Positions 1 through 8,857 of a DNA stretch of 64,000 nt are shown one piece after another (position 1 is the first letter of the stretch; every line of letters begins with the position of its first letter). The position numbers were made by a program, and so were the translations under genes. Origin of the DNA: Gammaproteobacteria bacterium (GTDB taxonomy: Bacteria; Pseudomonadota; Gammaproteobacteria; Pseudomonadales; Azotimanducaceae); contig JAJFJZ010000025.1 of the NCBI GenBank assembly GCA_021773565.1, forward strand, positions 124,001 through 188,000, given 5' to 3'. The notes under the pieces are model-generated. The model did no database searches, had not been told where the DNA came from, and saw only the letters and a list, made by a program, of their open reading frames with translations.

Positions 1-239
1 CAATATGCAAGCCCACCCGAGGCAAGATTAAGCTGACGGCTGGCTTCGGCATCGGTCAATCCGTGACAAATCTCCTCCAGCTGGTGATCCTGATCATCAA
101 CCTTACCGCCAGGGAATACATGAACACCGGGAAAATCCTGAGTTCCCGGCCGCTCTGTCATATACACTTCGATATCGGTGTCTGTATTACGCACAAGAAT
201 AAGCGTCGCCGCCTGCCGAAACCCTGTGTTACTTTTCAT
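1..239 (-). CDS. NUDIX hydrolase, N-terminal part (runs off the window)
   Basis: Reading the minus strand from an ATG at 239 gives about 79 residues with no stop. The start MKSNTGFRQAATLILVRN is followed by FPGGKVDDQD near residues 42-51. This N-terminal strand plus the FPGGK-x-D-x-x-D element is typical of Nudix hydrolases of the NUDT7/8/19 kind, which cleave nucleoside diphosphates linked to other groups, often CoA derivatives. The Nudix box itself would lie beyond the window edge, so substrate cannot be judged. It is transcribed away from the aminotransferase, and the 52-base gap must hold both promoters. Family call fairly secure; function open. Confidence 0.7.
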   Translation of the reverse strand, partial: MKSNTGFRQAATLILVRNTDTDIEVYMTERPGTQDFPGVHVFPGGKVDDQDHQLEEICHGLTDAEASRQLNLASGGLAY

Positions 240-291
240 ATCGCTCCATCTGGATAATAATCAACGATCACATCAACAAGAGCAATAATAT

Positions 292-1419
292 ATGCCCGGA
301 TTGTTACCCGATATAGACCCCGATGGCCTACTGGAGTACTCGGTCGTATTTACCGACCGCTCGCTTAACCACATGTCCCGGTCTTTTCAGGCGGTAATGA
401 ATGAAATTTCGTCGACCCTGAAGGAAGTCTACACAGCGCAGGCTGTCATCGTGGTACCAGGAGGAGGCACCTATGGTATGGAAGCAGTTGCCCGCCAGTT
501 TGCGACCAACAAAAAATGTCTGGTCATTCGCAATGGTTTCTTCAGCTTCCGCTGGAGCCAGATATTCGAAATGGGTGATATTCCTGCCCAAAGCACGGTG
601 TTGAAAGCCCAGGCTTCAGGTGAAGCTCACCAATCCCCATTTGCACCGGCAAGCCTTGACATCGTATGTGACACCATCCGCAAGGAAAAACCGGATATGG
701 TTTTTGCGCCCCATGTTGAGACGGCTTCAGGAATTTTGTTACCGGATGATTATATAAAGGCCGTAACTGAGGCCGTACATTCAGTGGGTGGATTGTTTGT
801 TCTCGATTGCATCGCATCAGGAGCCCTGTGGGTAGACATGCAGGACACCGGTGTGGACATCCTGATAAGCGCACCACAAAAAGGCTGGAGCGCCTCACCT
901 TGCTCAGCACTGGTTATGTTAAATTCTGACGCACTGGAACGTATGACCACTACAAAGAGCACCAGCTTTGCCTGTGACCTGGGTAAATGGCTACAAATTA
1001 TGCAGGCCTACGAGGGTGGCGGTTTTGCTTATCACGCAACAATGCCAACGGATGCACTGGTTAAATTCAGTAAAGCCATGCAGGAAACAAAAGCACTGGG
1101 GTTTGGCGTAGTTCGGGACAAACAACAGGAACTTGGCAGTCGCGTGCGAGGCTTGCTCGGCCAACTCGGTTACCCCAGTGTTGCAGCACAAGGCTTTGAA
1201 GCCCCCGGAGTGGTTGTGAGTTTTACGGATGACCCGGATATCCAGTCGGGCAAAAAGTTTTTGAGTAGGGGTCTGCAGATTGCAGCAGGAGTGCCTTTAA
1301 TGTGTGATGAGGGGACAGATTTCAGGACCTTTCGACTCGGGCTTTTTGGTTTGGACAAACTTAACAATGTCGACCGCAGCGTTGAAACACTGGAACGGGC
1401 TTTAACGCAAATTGACTAA
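292..1419 (+). CDS. PLP-dependent class V aminotransferase (alanine-glyoxylate / serine-pyruvate type)
   Basis: 375 residues, the usual length for this family. The N-terminal third carries the cofactor-binding loop VVPGGGTYGMEAVAR. The Schiff-base lysine is in SAPQKGWSASP near residue 196, and an aspartate on the strand before it (FVLDCIASGA) would contact the pyridine nitrogen. Relatives move an amino group between small amino acids and glyoxylate or pyruvate in the cytosol. An AAGAG about 8 bases before the ATG supports the start. The gene stands alone, divergent from the Nudix gene and convergent with the SDR gene (11 bases between stops). Substrate is not determined by the sequence. Confidence 0.85.
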   Translation: MPGLLPDIDPDGLLEYSVVFTDRSLNHMSRSFQAVMNEISSTLKEVYTAQAVIVVPGGGTYGMEAVARQFATNKKCLVIRNGFFSFRWSQIFEMGDIPAQSTVLKAQASGEAHQSPFAPASLDIVCDTIRKEKPDMVFAPHVETASGILLPDDYIKAVTEAVHSVGGLFVLDCIASGALWVDMQDTGVDILISAPQKGWSASPCSALVMLNSDALERMTTTKSTSFACDLGKWLQIMQAYEGGGFAYHATMPTDALVKFSKAMQETKALGFGVVRDKQQELGSRVRGLLGQLGYPSVAAQGFEAPGVVVSFTDDPDIQSGKKFLSRGLQIAAGVPLMCDEGTDFRTFRLGLFGLDKLNNVDRSVETLERALTQID

Positions 1420-1430
1420 CCACAGCCTCC

Positions 1431-2213
1431 CTAGCGCCACATATGCGTACCACCACACACCGTCATGGCCTGACCGGTAACATAAGCGCTGGCATTAGAC
1501 GCCAGGAATACAGCAATACCCTTGAAGTCTTCAGCTTCACCTAACCTGCGCAGGGGCGTATCTTCGTTCGCGCGCTTTAATGCCTCGGGATTATCCCAAA
1601 GTGCCTGGGCGAAATCCGTTTTTACCAGGCCCGGACAAATGGCGTTAACGCGCACACCTTTGGGCCCCCACTCGCCAGCAAGGTTTCTGACCAGGCCAAG
1701 ATCTGCCAGTTTTGAAATTCCATAAACACCAAGCACAGGCGAAGGGCCAAAGGCACCAACACTTGAGGTTATCATGATGGAACCGGCACCCTTCTCGATC
1801 ATATCCGGGGCTACCATCTGGCATATCCAGTGATTGGATTTAACATTGCTTGCCATAATCTTGTCGAAAGCGGAATCCGGTATATCGCTCATTGGTCCGT
1901 AGTACGGATTGATACCGGCATTGCAAACCAGAATATCAATGCTTCCAAGTTGGTCGTGCGTATCATCTACCAGCTTTTGCAACTGCTCTTTGTAGCCAAT
2001 ATTACAGGACAGCGCGATGGCAGATCCTTCACCACAACTGGCATTAATTTTTGCTGCAGTGGCCTCACACTGATCCAGTTTGCGACTGGAAATAACCACT
2101 TTAGCACCCGCTTCCGCCAGCCCCAGTGCCATGGCCTCACCCATTCCCTTGGATGAACCTGTGAGCAGTGCAACCTTGCCTGTAAGGTCAAAAAGTTCAG
2201 CTGTAGTAGCCAT
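1431..2213 (-). CDS. SDR family NAD(P)-dependent oxidoreductase
   Basis: A classical short-chain dehydrogenase/reductase of 260 residues. It shows the TGSSKGMG dinucleotide-binding turn at about residues 18-25, CNAGI (the NAG element), a catalytic serine in ITSSVGAFG, and the YGISK (Y-x-x-x-K) pair. I start at the ATG at 2213 rather than the TTG at 2216 because GGAG lies about 8 bases upstream. It is the last gene of the minus-strand operon with an acyl-CoA dehydrogenase, a thiolase, a DUF35 protein and a P450, so oxidation of a hydroxyl made during breakdown of a ring or side chain is a reasonable inference. The exact substrate is unknown. Confidence 0.85.
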   Translation of the reverse strand: MATTAELFDLTGKVALLTGSSKGMGEAMALGLAEAGAKVVISSRKLDQCEATAAKINASCGEGSAIALSCNIGYKEQLQKLVDDTHDQLGSIDILVCNAGINPYYGPMSDIPDSAFDKIMASNVKSNHWICQMVAPDMIEKGAGSIMITSSVGAFGPSPVLGVYGISKLADLGLVRNLAGEWGPKGVRVNAICPGLVKTDFAQALWDNPEALKRANEDTPLRRLGEAEDFKGIAVFLASNASAYVTGQAMTVCGGTHMWR

Positions 2214-2237
2214 CAATCAAACTCCATTATCAGTATT

Positions 2238-3374
2238 CTAATATCCGCCCAACAGGCCGTACCGGTTTCTGTGATAGGACGAATTTCCAAAACTTTGTTC
2301 GCAAACGCGAGCACGTTTGATGAAAAACCCGATCTCGTGCTCGTCTGTCATGCCAATTCCGCCAAACATTTGTACCGCTTCGCTGGTCACAAGGTTTAAA
2401 GTGTCACAAAGACGGCTTTTAGCCAGGCTTGCCAGAGCGGGTGATTCTTCCGAACCCTCATCAATTGCGGTAAGCAGCGCCATCACCGCAGACTGCGATA
2501 ATTCCAGTTCATTGAACATTTCGGCTGCCCGATGTTTAAGTGCCTGAAAGGAGCCTATAGGCACACCAAATTGTTCACGCTCCTTAAGGTAGGCTAGCGT
2601 GCGTTCAAATGCCTCACGCGCAGTCCCCAGCATTTCAGCGGATAATGCCGCACATGCGATGTCCAGTACACGCTCTATCGTGGCCTTTCCGGTACCAGGC
2701 TCACCCACAAGCTCCGCGGATACATCGTGCAGGACAATGTTTGCCGCGTTACGGCTGTCTACCATCTGGGTACGTTCGACCCTCAGACCGGGCGACTTTG
2801 TGTCCACCAGAAACAGCGCCAGGCGATCTGCATCTGCATCCGAACCGGTATCAGCTGTAACGATAAGTTTGTCTGCAATATGGCCATCAAGAACAAAACA
2901 TTTACGCCCGCTCAACAACCACGTGCCGCCATCTTTACCATCGCGTTTTGCTTTGCACGCTGTTGTAAAGGGCGCATGGTGTGCCGACTCTTCTATCGCC
3001 AGGGCCATAAGCAAGGTACCCGAGGCAATTTTTGGCAGCAGGGCCACTTTTTGTTCTTCACTGGCGGTAATATTCAGCGCGCTTGCACATAATACGGAAG
3101 TGGACAACAGCGGAGACGCTACAAGGTTGCGTCCACATTCCTCCATCACCACACCCATGCCCTGAAAGCCAAATTCGAAACCACCGTACTGTTCAGGTAC
3201 CAGAATTCCTGCCCAACCAAGCTCAACCATGTGTTGCCATACGGCCCGATCAAAGCCATCGCTGCTATTTTCATCACGCAATTTTCGCAATGCAGAAACA
3301 GGAGAGTTTTTGCTGCAGAACTCCCTTGCGGCATCACGCAACATGCCCTGCTCTTCATTCAGAACTAGCGCCAT
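2238..3374 (-). CDS. Acyl-CoA dehydrogenase
   Basis: 378 residues with the three-domain acyl-CoA dehydrogenase layout. An N-terminal helical domain contains LGWAGILVPEQYGG, a central beta domain spans about residues 120-220, and the C-terminal helical domain ends with QMFGGIGMTDEHEIG, the family's FAD/dimer segment. It would introduce an alpha-beta double bond into an acyl-CoA and pass electrons to ETF. The start lies 1 base from the thiolase stop, so the two are probably translated from one message. Several steroid-degradation dehydrogenases of this type work as heterotetramers of two subunits. Only one subunit gene is visible here, so a partner could lie elsewhere or it may act alone. Confidence 0.88.
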   Translation of the reverse strand: MALVLNEEQGMLRDAAREFCSKNSPVSALRKLRDENSSDGFDRAVWQHMVELGWAGILVPEQYGGFEFGFQGMGVVMEECGRNLVASPLLSTSVLCASALNITASEEQKVALLPKIASGTLLMALAIEESAHHAPFTTACKAKRDGKDGGTWLLSGRKCFVLDGHIADKLIVTADTGSDADADRLALFLVDTKSPGLRVERTQMVDSRNAANIVLHDVSAELVGEPGTGKATIERVLDIACAALSAEMLGTAREAFERTLAYLKEREQFGVPIGSFQALKHRAAEMFNELELSQSAVMALLTAIDEGSEESPALASLAKSRLCDTLNLVTSEAVQMFGGIGMTDEHEIGFFIKRARVCEQSFGNSSYHRNRYGLLGGY

Positions 3375-3375
3375 G

Positions 3376-4521
3376 TCAGATTTCCTGATTACTCATCACT
3401 ATGGTCCCACTGGCTGCAAACATTCCACCCACACCGTGCGCTATCGAAATTTTGGCATCCGGAACCTGGGCCGGCGCAATACCCCGCATCTGGCGCACGC
3501 TCTCCTGCAGTGCGTACATACCGTACATGCCCGAATGCATGTAACTGAGACCACCGCCGTTGGTATTAAGCGGTAACTTACCACCAATTGCAGTATTGCG
3601 ATCCATAATAAATTGTCCAGCTTCACCCGGTTTGCAAAAACCGAGATCCTCAAGACCATAGAAGGGCAGATGCGCAAAGGCATCGTATATCATCAGGTGA
3701 TCTACATCGGCGTGACTAATACCTGCCTCCTCAAATGCTTTTTTACCCGACACCGCAAAGGCTTTGGAGGATTCAAAGCGCGCCATCTGACTTACCATGG
3801 GTGTCTCCACGCTCTCGCCACTTCCCAATATATACACCGGTTTTTGCGGAAAGTCCCTGGCCCGTTCTGCCGACACCAGAATCAGTGCCCCGCCTCCATC
3901 AGTTACCAGGCAGCATTCAAAAATATGAAACGGGTAGGCTATCATTCTGGAGTTCATTACATCATCAATGGTAATAGGATCCTTGAACGTAGCACGCGGG
4001 TTTAACGCCGCCCACTCCCTTTGTACCACTGCAACGTTTGCCAGTTGTTCCAATGTGGTACCGGTCTCTTTCATATAGCGTAAAAATGGCAGTGTAAACG
4101 CGCTGGGGGGACCCATCGTTCCAAACGGCCCTTCGAACTGTCCAGCCAGAGTATGCCCACTTCCGCCCCCGCGTCGCCCTGTTCCTACCCTGGAGCGACC
4201 GCTTTCGCCATGTGTAATCAATACTGCACTACACAAGCCTTCATTTATTGCCGCCGCCGCATGTCTTACATGCAACATAAATGAACATCCTCCTACCTGC
4301 GTGCCATCCACCCAGGTGGGTACAATTCCCAAATAATGCGCAATATTGGTAGGTGACTCACCAGCACACGCAACACCATCAATATCACCCGGCTTCAGCC
4401 CGGCATCCTGCATGGCATTCAGTGCGGCATCGGCATGTAACATAATTTGGGAAGTGTTCGGAATTCGGCCCATTTCTGTGGTTTCGGCAGCGCCCACGAT
4501 TGCAACACTATTTGGCTTCAT
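3376..4521 (-). CDS. Thiolase-superfamily protein (SCP2-thiolase / Ltp2-like)
   Basis: 381 residues resembling the lipid-transfer/SCP2-thiolase branch. VAIVGAAETTEMGR forms the N-terminal strand-loop. A cysteine occurs in QVGGCSFM at the place of the nucleophile segment. Glycine-rich NTNGGGLSYMHSGMYGM and the terminal IAHGVGGMFAASG are family hallmarks. Members either cleave 3-ketoacyl-CoA or, as Ltp2 does with a DUF35 partner, perform a retro-aldol cleavage of steroid side chains. Its start overlaps the stop of the DUF35 gene by 4 bases (ATGA), which fits an obligate complex with that protein. Thiolase versus aldolase cannot be settled from the sequence alone. Confidence 0.82.
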   Translation of the reverse strand: MKPNSVAIVGAAETTEMGRIPNTSQIMLHADAALNAMQDAGLKPGDIDGVACAGESPTNIAHYLGIVPTWVDGTQVGGCSFMLHVRHAAAAINEGLCSAVLITHGESGRSRVGTGRRGGGSGHTLAGQFEGPFGTMGPPSAFTLPFLRYMKETGTTLEQLANVAVVQREWAALNPRATFKDPITIDDVMNSRMIAYPFHIFECCLVTDGGGALILVSAERARDFPQKPVYILGSGESVETPMVSQMARFESSKAFAVSGKKAFEEAGISHADVDHLMIYDAFAHLPFYGLEDLGFCKPGEAGQFIMDRNTAIGGKLPLNTNGGGLSYMHSGMYGMYALQESVRQMRGIAPAQVPDAKISIAHGVGGMFAASGTIVMSNQEI

Positions 4522-4937
4522 GTAGATACCTCCGCAGGCTCAAAGTACGGCAGCGTAATATCGTTAGTAATTTCACCAAAAGAAACCCTTAATTCCATAT
4601 CCAGAACCAGCGCTTCCGGAGTCTGGGGTGTGTTTATGATGTTAGTCATCATGCGAGGCCCTTCTTCCAGAGTGACTACCGCAATAGAGTAGACACCGTC
4701 AAAGGCAGGATGGGGCCGGTGGTTTATCACGTAACTGTATAAGGTTGCATTGCCGCTGGCTTCAAAGACCTGCACTGAGCGCGATGCACAGGCAGGACAA
4801 AAGGGCCGGGGTGGAAAATAGGCATTTCCGCAATCGTCGCATTTTTGTAATAGAAGCTTGTGTTTTTTTGTGCCATCCCAAAAATGTCGGGTTTCCGGTG
4901 TCGGTACCGGCAGGGGCAATTTTGACAGATCAGCCAT
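4518..4937 (-). CDS. Zn-ribbon OB-fold protein (DUF35), partner of the thiolase-like protein
   Basis: 139 residues with a rubredoxin-like zinc ribbon at about residues 34-51 (CDDCGN, then CPACAS), followed by an OB fold with LYSYVINHRPHP. This is the architecture of DUF35 proteins that bind acyl-CoA and partner SCP2-type thiolases, as ChsH2/Ltp2 in mycobacterial steroid side-chain degradation. It lies between the P450 and thiolase genes, with a 4-base overlap to the latter and 35 bases from the former. Function as a complex partner is inferred from family and gene order. Confidence 0.85.
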   Translation of the reverse strand: MADLSKLPLPVPTPETRHFWDGTKKHKLLLQKCDDCGNAYFPPRPFCPACASRSVQVFEASGNATLYSYVINHRPHPAFDGVYSIAVVTLEEGPRMMTNIINTPQTPEALVLDMELRVSFGEITNDITLPYFEPAEVST

Positions 4938-4972
4938 TTTTGTTGTTCCAGTTTATTGGAGATACAGTATGT

Positions 4973-6250
4973 CTATAGCGTGTGAAGTTTTACCGGTAGA
5001 CAGGTAAAACCTCTTACAAAGCTTGAGTAGGTGCGTTCGGGCTCACCAACCACCTCTACCATTGAGAAGCGTTTGGTTATTTCTTCCCACAATATCTTCA
5101 GTTGCATTTCAGCCAAACGGTTTCCCATACAACGATGTATGCCAAAGCCAAAGGAAAGATGCCTGCGCGCATTTTTGCGATCGATAAGAAACTCATTGGC
5201 GCGCGGAATTACAGTTTCATCCCGATTTCCAGAGACATACCACATGATTAATTGATCGTTCTTTTTGATCTGCTTACCGCCAATTTCACAATCCTGGTTG
5301 GCCGTTCTACGCATATAAGCCAGAGGCGTTTGCCAGCGGATAATTTCGGACACCATATTGGGTATTAATTTTGGGTTATCACGTAACTTCTGGTATTCAT
5401 CCGGAAACTCATTTAGCGCCAATACACCTCCACTCATGGAGTTTCGCGTGGTGTCGTTTCCGCCGACAATTAACAAAATTATATTGCCCAATAGCTCATA
5501 GGGCGCCATGTCTTTGGTGTCTTTGCCGTGTGCAAGCATGGACACTAAATCATGACCCGGTTTCTTAACACGCGCGTTCCACAGGCCGGTAAAAAATTCC
5601 AGACACTCCAGTAATTCTTCCTTTGCCTGTTCAGCGGAATCAACAATACCGTTACCGGGAATAGCCGTAGCAACGTCCGACCAACGCGTCAGTTTACGTC
5701 TTTGCTCAAAGGGAAAGTCGAACAGGGTTGCCAGCATTTGCGTGGTAAGTTCTATAGAAACTTTATCTACCCAGTCAAATGTTTCACCCAGCGGCAGTGA
5801 ATCGAGAACAGATGTAGTGCGTTCTCGAATTGTGCTTTCAAGCTTTGCCAGGCTTTGGGGTTCGACAATAGATGAAACCGTTGCACGTTGAACATCATGT
5901 TTGGGGGAATCCATCGCTATAAATGTGCTGGTAGGCAGGACCCCTTCACGAGGCTCAGTGCCAACAGGGATACCGATGCCTATTCCATGGGCGGAGGAGA
6001 ACAAATCGCTGTGTTTATCGACGTAAAATATGTCTTCGTATCTGGTTAGCGACCAGTAGCGACCAAAGGGATGTCTTTCATTAAAATGTACGGGGTCTTC
6101 TGCACGCAGACGTTCAAAATACTCCCAGATACGATTTTGATGGAAAAGGTGGGGCCGAATCATATCGATCTCTTCCAGAGGAACCGAATAAGCATCGGGA
6201 ATGGGTTCCCGAATGGGCTTCCTTAATTCCTCTTCGACTGCTTCACTCAT
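4973..6250 (-). CDS. Cytochrome P450
   Basis: 425 residues, normal for a soluble bacterial P450. The I-helix oxygen-activating motif is VGGNDTTRN near residue 268, the K-helix E-x-x-R is in SEIIRWQ, and the haem-binding loop is FGFGIHRCMGNRLAE with the cysteine as iron ligand. It would hydroxylate a hydrophobic substrate with electrons from a ferredoxin. No ferredoxin or reductase gene is adjacent. As the first gene of an operon with DUF35, thiolase, acyl-CoA dehydrogenase and SDR genes, it probably starts oxidation of a terminal methyl or ring carbon (inference). The region resembles CYP125/CYP142-type steroid enzymes, but I cannot assign a CYP family without alignment. Confidence 0.9.
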   Translation of the reverse strand: MSEAVEEELRKPIREPIPDAYSVPLEEIDMIRPHLFHQNRIWEYFERLRAEDPVHFNERHPFGRYWSLTRYEDIFYVDKHSDLFSSAHGIGIGIPVGTEPREGVLPTSTFIAMDSPKHDVQRATVSSIVEPQSLAKLESTIRERTTSVLDSLPLGETFDWVDKVSIELTTQMLATLFDFPFEQRRKLTRWSDVATAIPGNGIVDSAEQAKEELLECLEFFTGLWNARVKKPGHDLVSMLAHGKDTKDMAPYELLGNIILLIVGGNDTTRNSMSGGVLALNEFPDEYQKLRDNPKLIPNMVSEIIRWQTPLAYMRRTANQDCEIGGKQIKKNDQLIMWYVSGNRDETVIPRANEFLIDRKNARRHLSFGFGIHRCMGNRLAEMQLKILWEEITKRFSMVEVVGEPERTYSSFVRGFTCLPVKLHTL

Positions 6251-6351
6251 GGCATTTTCCCGTCTGCTTTAGCATGTATCAGGAACAGGTATTATTCCAG
6301 ATATCCAAAAATACATTTAATTAGACTGAATTAAAAGCTAATATTCCCGGA

Positions 6352-7233
6352 TTAGGTGTCTGTGACACAATCCTCGGAGGGAACAAGTGCTTTCTGTACT
6401 TCAAAACCCACAAAATCGGGGCCCAAGCGTGCCTGTCGAAAGGTAAATACGCCCCTGTAATTATGTTCGCCGCTTTGAAAATCAATTTGTGAGCCCAATC
6501 GTACATTAGCTATCACTCGGGTATCGGCTCGAGAGCTATCTGCATTCGGTCCACTTATCGTCACACTTTCGATAAGATCCTTTTTTATCGACCCCAAAGT
6601 GATTAGGAGCTGATAAACCTGCAATTCGGTGGAGCGTTTTTCTTTCAGTAGAAAACTGCTTTTACTATTTCCTACCATCGCGAGAGAGCAGCGCATTTCC
6701 TGGCTAAGTCCGCTGATTAATTGTTGCAGCTCCACAAAATTGCTTTGCAAATCATTCACAGCCTTTACCGATTCATCATCATTTACCCGACGCGTTACCT
6801 GGGCCAGATTCGATTCATATTGCTGCATCTTGTTTTGAATTTGCTTGAGCAAACCAGCGTTGTTCTTTACGTCGCTCACCTGTGGAAGCGCAAGCGAGAC
6901 GGAATCCTGAAAATCAGCAGAATTACCATAATCTGACAATCGCTCTGTTACTGCCTGCTCAATCAGACTCTGCAGCACCACACTATTTGAGAGGAGATCA
7001 TCGAGGCCTATATCGGTGTTTTCAGATTGTAATACCCGCTCCACACTGGTATCCATCGCTTTGGTAAACGCTGCAGACGTGCTTAAGGTATTTGCTGTTT
7101 CCGGGCTTTTGATGAGGGAGCGTGCGTATTTGTTGTCATACATGCTCACTCCAACCGCAGTTATTATTGCCACGACAAACATCAACACATATACGTGTAC
7201 TGGAACTTTGGTGTTTTCCTTATTCTGATTCAA
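6352..7233 (-). CDS. Unknown membrane-anchored protein with a coiled-coil region
   Basis: I do not recognise the family. About 293 residues: a short charged N-terminus, one hydrophobic helix (VYVLMFVVAIITAVGVSM), then a long hydrophilic part. The middle, about residues 120-180, is rich in Q, N, L and V with heptad-like spacing (for example LLKQIQNKMQQYESNLAQV) and is probably coiled coil. The C-terminal 80 residues look like a small beta-rich domain ending in VPSEDCVTDT. I prefer the TTG at 7233 because AGGAA lies about 9 bases upstream; an ATG at 7278 gives a longer form without a visible ribosome site. The single N-terminal helix suggests an inner-membrane protein facing the periplasm. A minus-strand TMEM175-like gene lies 40 bases upstream. 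Confidence 0.6.
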   Translation of the reverse strand: MNQNKENTKVPVHVYVLMFVVAIITAVGVSMYDNKYARSLIKSPETANTLSTSAAFTKAMDTSVERVLQSENTDIGLDDLLSNSVVLQSLIEQAVTERLSDYGNSADFQDSVSLALPQVSDVKNNAGLLKQIQNKMQQYESNLAQVTRRVNDDESVKAVNDLQSNFVELQQLISGLSQEMRCSLAMVGNSKSSFLLKEKRSTELQVYQLLITLGSIKKDLIESVTISGPNADSSRADTRVIANVRLGSQIDFQSGEHNYRGVFTFRQARLGPDFVGFEVQKALVPSEDCVTDT

Positions 7234-7318
7234 TATAGTGATTCCTGATATTGCACGCCAAAAAAAGAACAATACCATATCGCCAAGAATGGCGGGGAGC
7301 GAGATTGGAACACCGGCT

Positions 7319-8074
7319 TTAGTTAGTCCCCAAGCCCCGTTCGTTACGCCATTTCACATATCGAGGTAACAAACCTGCGATAACAAATGCAACGATATAC
7401 AGGTATCCAGCCAGTGGTACCCATGTATCTGGTAGCAAGAGTGCCAATATCACTGAAACAGGTGCAAAACTCGCAACCACAATCCATCCGCGTACAGCAC
7501 GTTGCGTACGAAGTAGTTCTATCTCGTTCAGTGCCAGAGAATCCGACTCATTGACAGCAGCCTGCCACAAGCGATTCAGGATTATAGACATGGAAAAGAA
7601 CCCGGCCGCAAAAAACACCAATACACCGCGTAGTTCATCACTGTTTCCAATTTGAAAAATGGAAGGCAGATAGCCGCCGCTGACTTCATAAAAAAATGCC
7701 TCTAACATAATTCTTATTGGGTACACATAAACCAGCATCACGAAAATAAGTGAAAGACTGAGAAGTATCGTCTTCGGGTTTTCCAGACCGAAGCAGCGGC
7801 TCCAGCGCCGATGAAACTGCCAATAGGTCATAAGGAAAAAAAAGCTGAAGCCAAAGGCTGGTATCCGTTTAACAGCCGCTATCATTTCGTCGTAGTTTGA
7901 TGGAATTTCGTCAAAGGAAATCACCAATATGGTGAGCACAAACGCGAACGCAGCATCAATAAAGGTGTCCAGCCGGGTTACTTCCAAACCTCTGAGACGA
8001 AATTCCTCCTCAACTACCAGGCCATCCAATTCAGTCTTTGTCCAGATTTTTCCTGCAGCTGCGTGGGTGCCCAT
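7319..8074 (-). CDS. TMEM175-family (DUF1211) integral membrane protein, possible potassium channel
   Basis: 251 residues. After a 30-residue N-terminus comes RLDTFIDAAFAFVLTILV, matching the RLEAFSDGVFAIAIT-type signature of TMEM175/DUF1211 proteins, which are bacterial and lysosomal potassium-permeable channels. Further hydrophobic segments follow near residues 70-90, 100-125, 145-165, 195-215 and 218-240, giving about six helices. The usual serine of the F-S-D pore motif is isoleucine here (F-I-D), so selectivity may differ. It sits 12 bases after the esterase gene on the same strand. Family call is good; channel function is family knowledge only. Confidence 0.75.
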   Translation of the reverse strand: MGTHAAAGKIWTKTELDGLVVEEEFRLRGLEVTRLDTFIDAAFAFVLTILVISFDEIPSNYDEMIAAVKRIPAFGFSFFFLMTYWQFHRRWSRCFGLENPKTILLSLSLIFVMLVYVYPIRIMLEAFFYEVSGGYLPSIFQIGNSDELRGVLVFFAAGFFSMSIILNRLWQAAVNESDSLALNEIELLRTQRAVRGWIVVASFAPVSVILALLLPDTWVPLAGYLYIVAFVIAGLLPRYVKWRNERGLGTN

Positions 8075-8086
8075 ATCTGTGCTCCG

Positions 8087-8857
8087 CTAATCGGATCGAA
8101 AAAAGAATAGCAACATGTCGTCTAACAAAGGTTTCCAGTTGCGCCAGTTATGACCCTGTTCAACGGTCTTGTATTTAATCTCGTATTCCCTGGACGCCAG
8201 TACACTGCGAAATTTCCGCGCTTGCCTCTCATTATCCCGTTGTTTGCCGTGACTGAGAAAGAACCGCAATGGTAATCGCTCAACCTTTTCATAGGCTGGC
8301 AATAATCCCGGAACGGGATTCATAGCAGGTGACATGACTCCAAATTGCCCAAATGTATCCGTTGCCATCAAACCAAAACATGCAGCATTCAGGCCTCCAA
8401 ACGACATACCCGCAATGGCAGTATCATTGGTTGAAACAGAAGTCCGGTACCGTTCTCTTATATGCGGAACCAGTTCGGCGCGGAAAAAGTCGGCATATTT
8501 TTCGTTGCAGAAAAACTGTTGATTTCTACGATTATTCTTCAGGTTTTCCGGATCCCTGTTATCAACAAATACGGCTACTACCGGTTTGATGCTACCTCTG
8601 CTAATCATTCGGTCCAACAAGCCAACCATGTCCCCATTTTTGATAAACCACTGACCGTCCGTAAGAAATATGGCAGGCAAATCCTTGCTTTGTCCGTGAT
8701 TCTCGGGGACATATACCCGGTATTGCATCTTGTAGCCAAGAATTGAACTGAAATTGACAATATTGTCGCTCAGCGTGCCCGCGGCATGAGCGTACGAACC
8801 AAACAGGCACACCGAACACAGGTAGATACTACAGCAAAACAGACGATTCAGAATCAT
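8087..8857 (-). CDS. Exported alpha/beta-hydrolase esterase (enterochelin-esterase-like)
   Basis: 256 residues with a clear Sec signal peptide (LFCCSIYLCSVCLFGSYAHA, cleavage probably after AHA near residue 26). The nucleophile elbow is GMSFGGLNAA near residue 150, and the late histidine is in VEQGHNWRNW, giving a Ser-Asp-His triad of the putative-esterase (PF00756) fold. PAIFLTDGQWF and VAVFVDNRD are typical of Fes/esterase-D type enzymes. The start overlaps the RidA stop by 4 bases (ATGA), indicating coupled translation. Substrate is unknown; no siderophore genes are nearby, so I avoid the enterochelin name. Confidence 0.78.
   Translation of the reverse strand: MILNRLFCCSIYLCSVCLFGSYAHAAGTLSDNIVNFSSILGYKMQYRVYVPENHGQSKDLPAIFLTDGQWFIKNGDMVGLLDRMISRGSIKPVVAVFVDNRDPENLKNNRRNQQFFCNEKYADFFRAELVPHIRERYRTSVSTNDTAIAGMSFGGLNAACFGLMATDTFGQFGVMSPAMNPVPGLLPAYEKVERLPLRFFLSHGKQRDNERQARKFRSVLASREYEIKYKTVEQGHNWRNWKPLLDDMLLFFFRSD

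Noticed and set aside
2599-3165. 188-residue open frame opposite the acyl-CoA dehydrogenase
   Set aside because: Shadow frame with no family features; the minus-strand gene is unmistakable.
6315-6336. TTAATT...AATTAA inverted repeat as a terminator
   Set aside because: Only A-T pairs and no G+C-rich stem, so unlikely to stop transcription.
7280-7305. CGCC...GGCG hairpin between the unknown gene and the TMEM175-like gene as terminator
   Set aside because: Four base pairs only and no following T-run on either strand.
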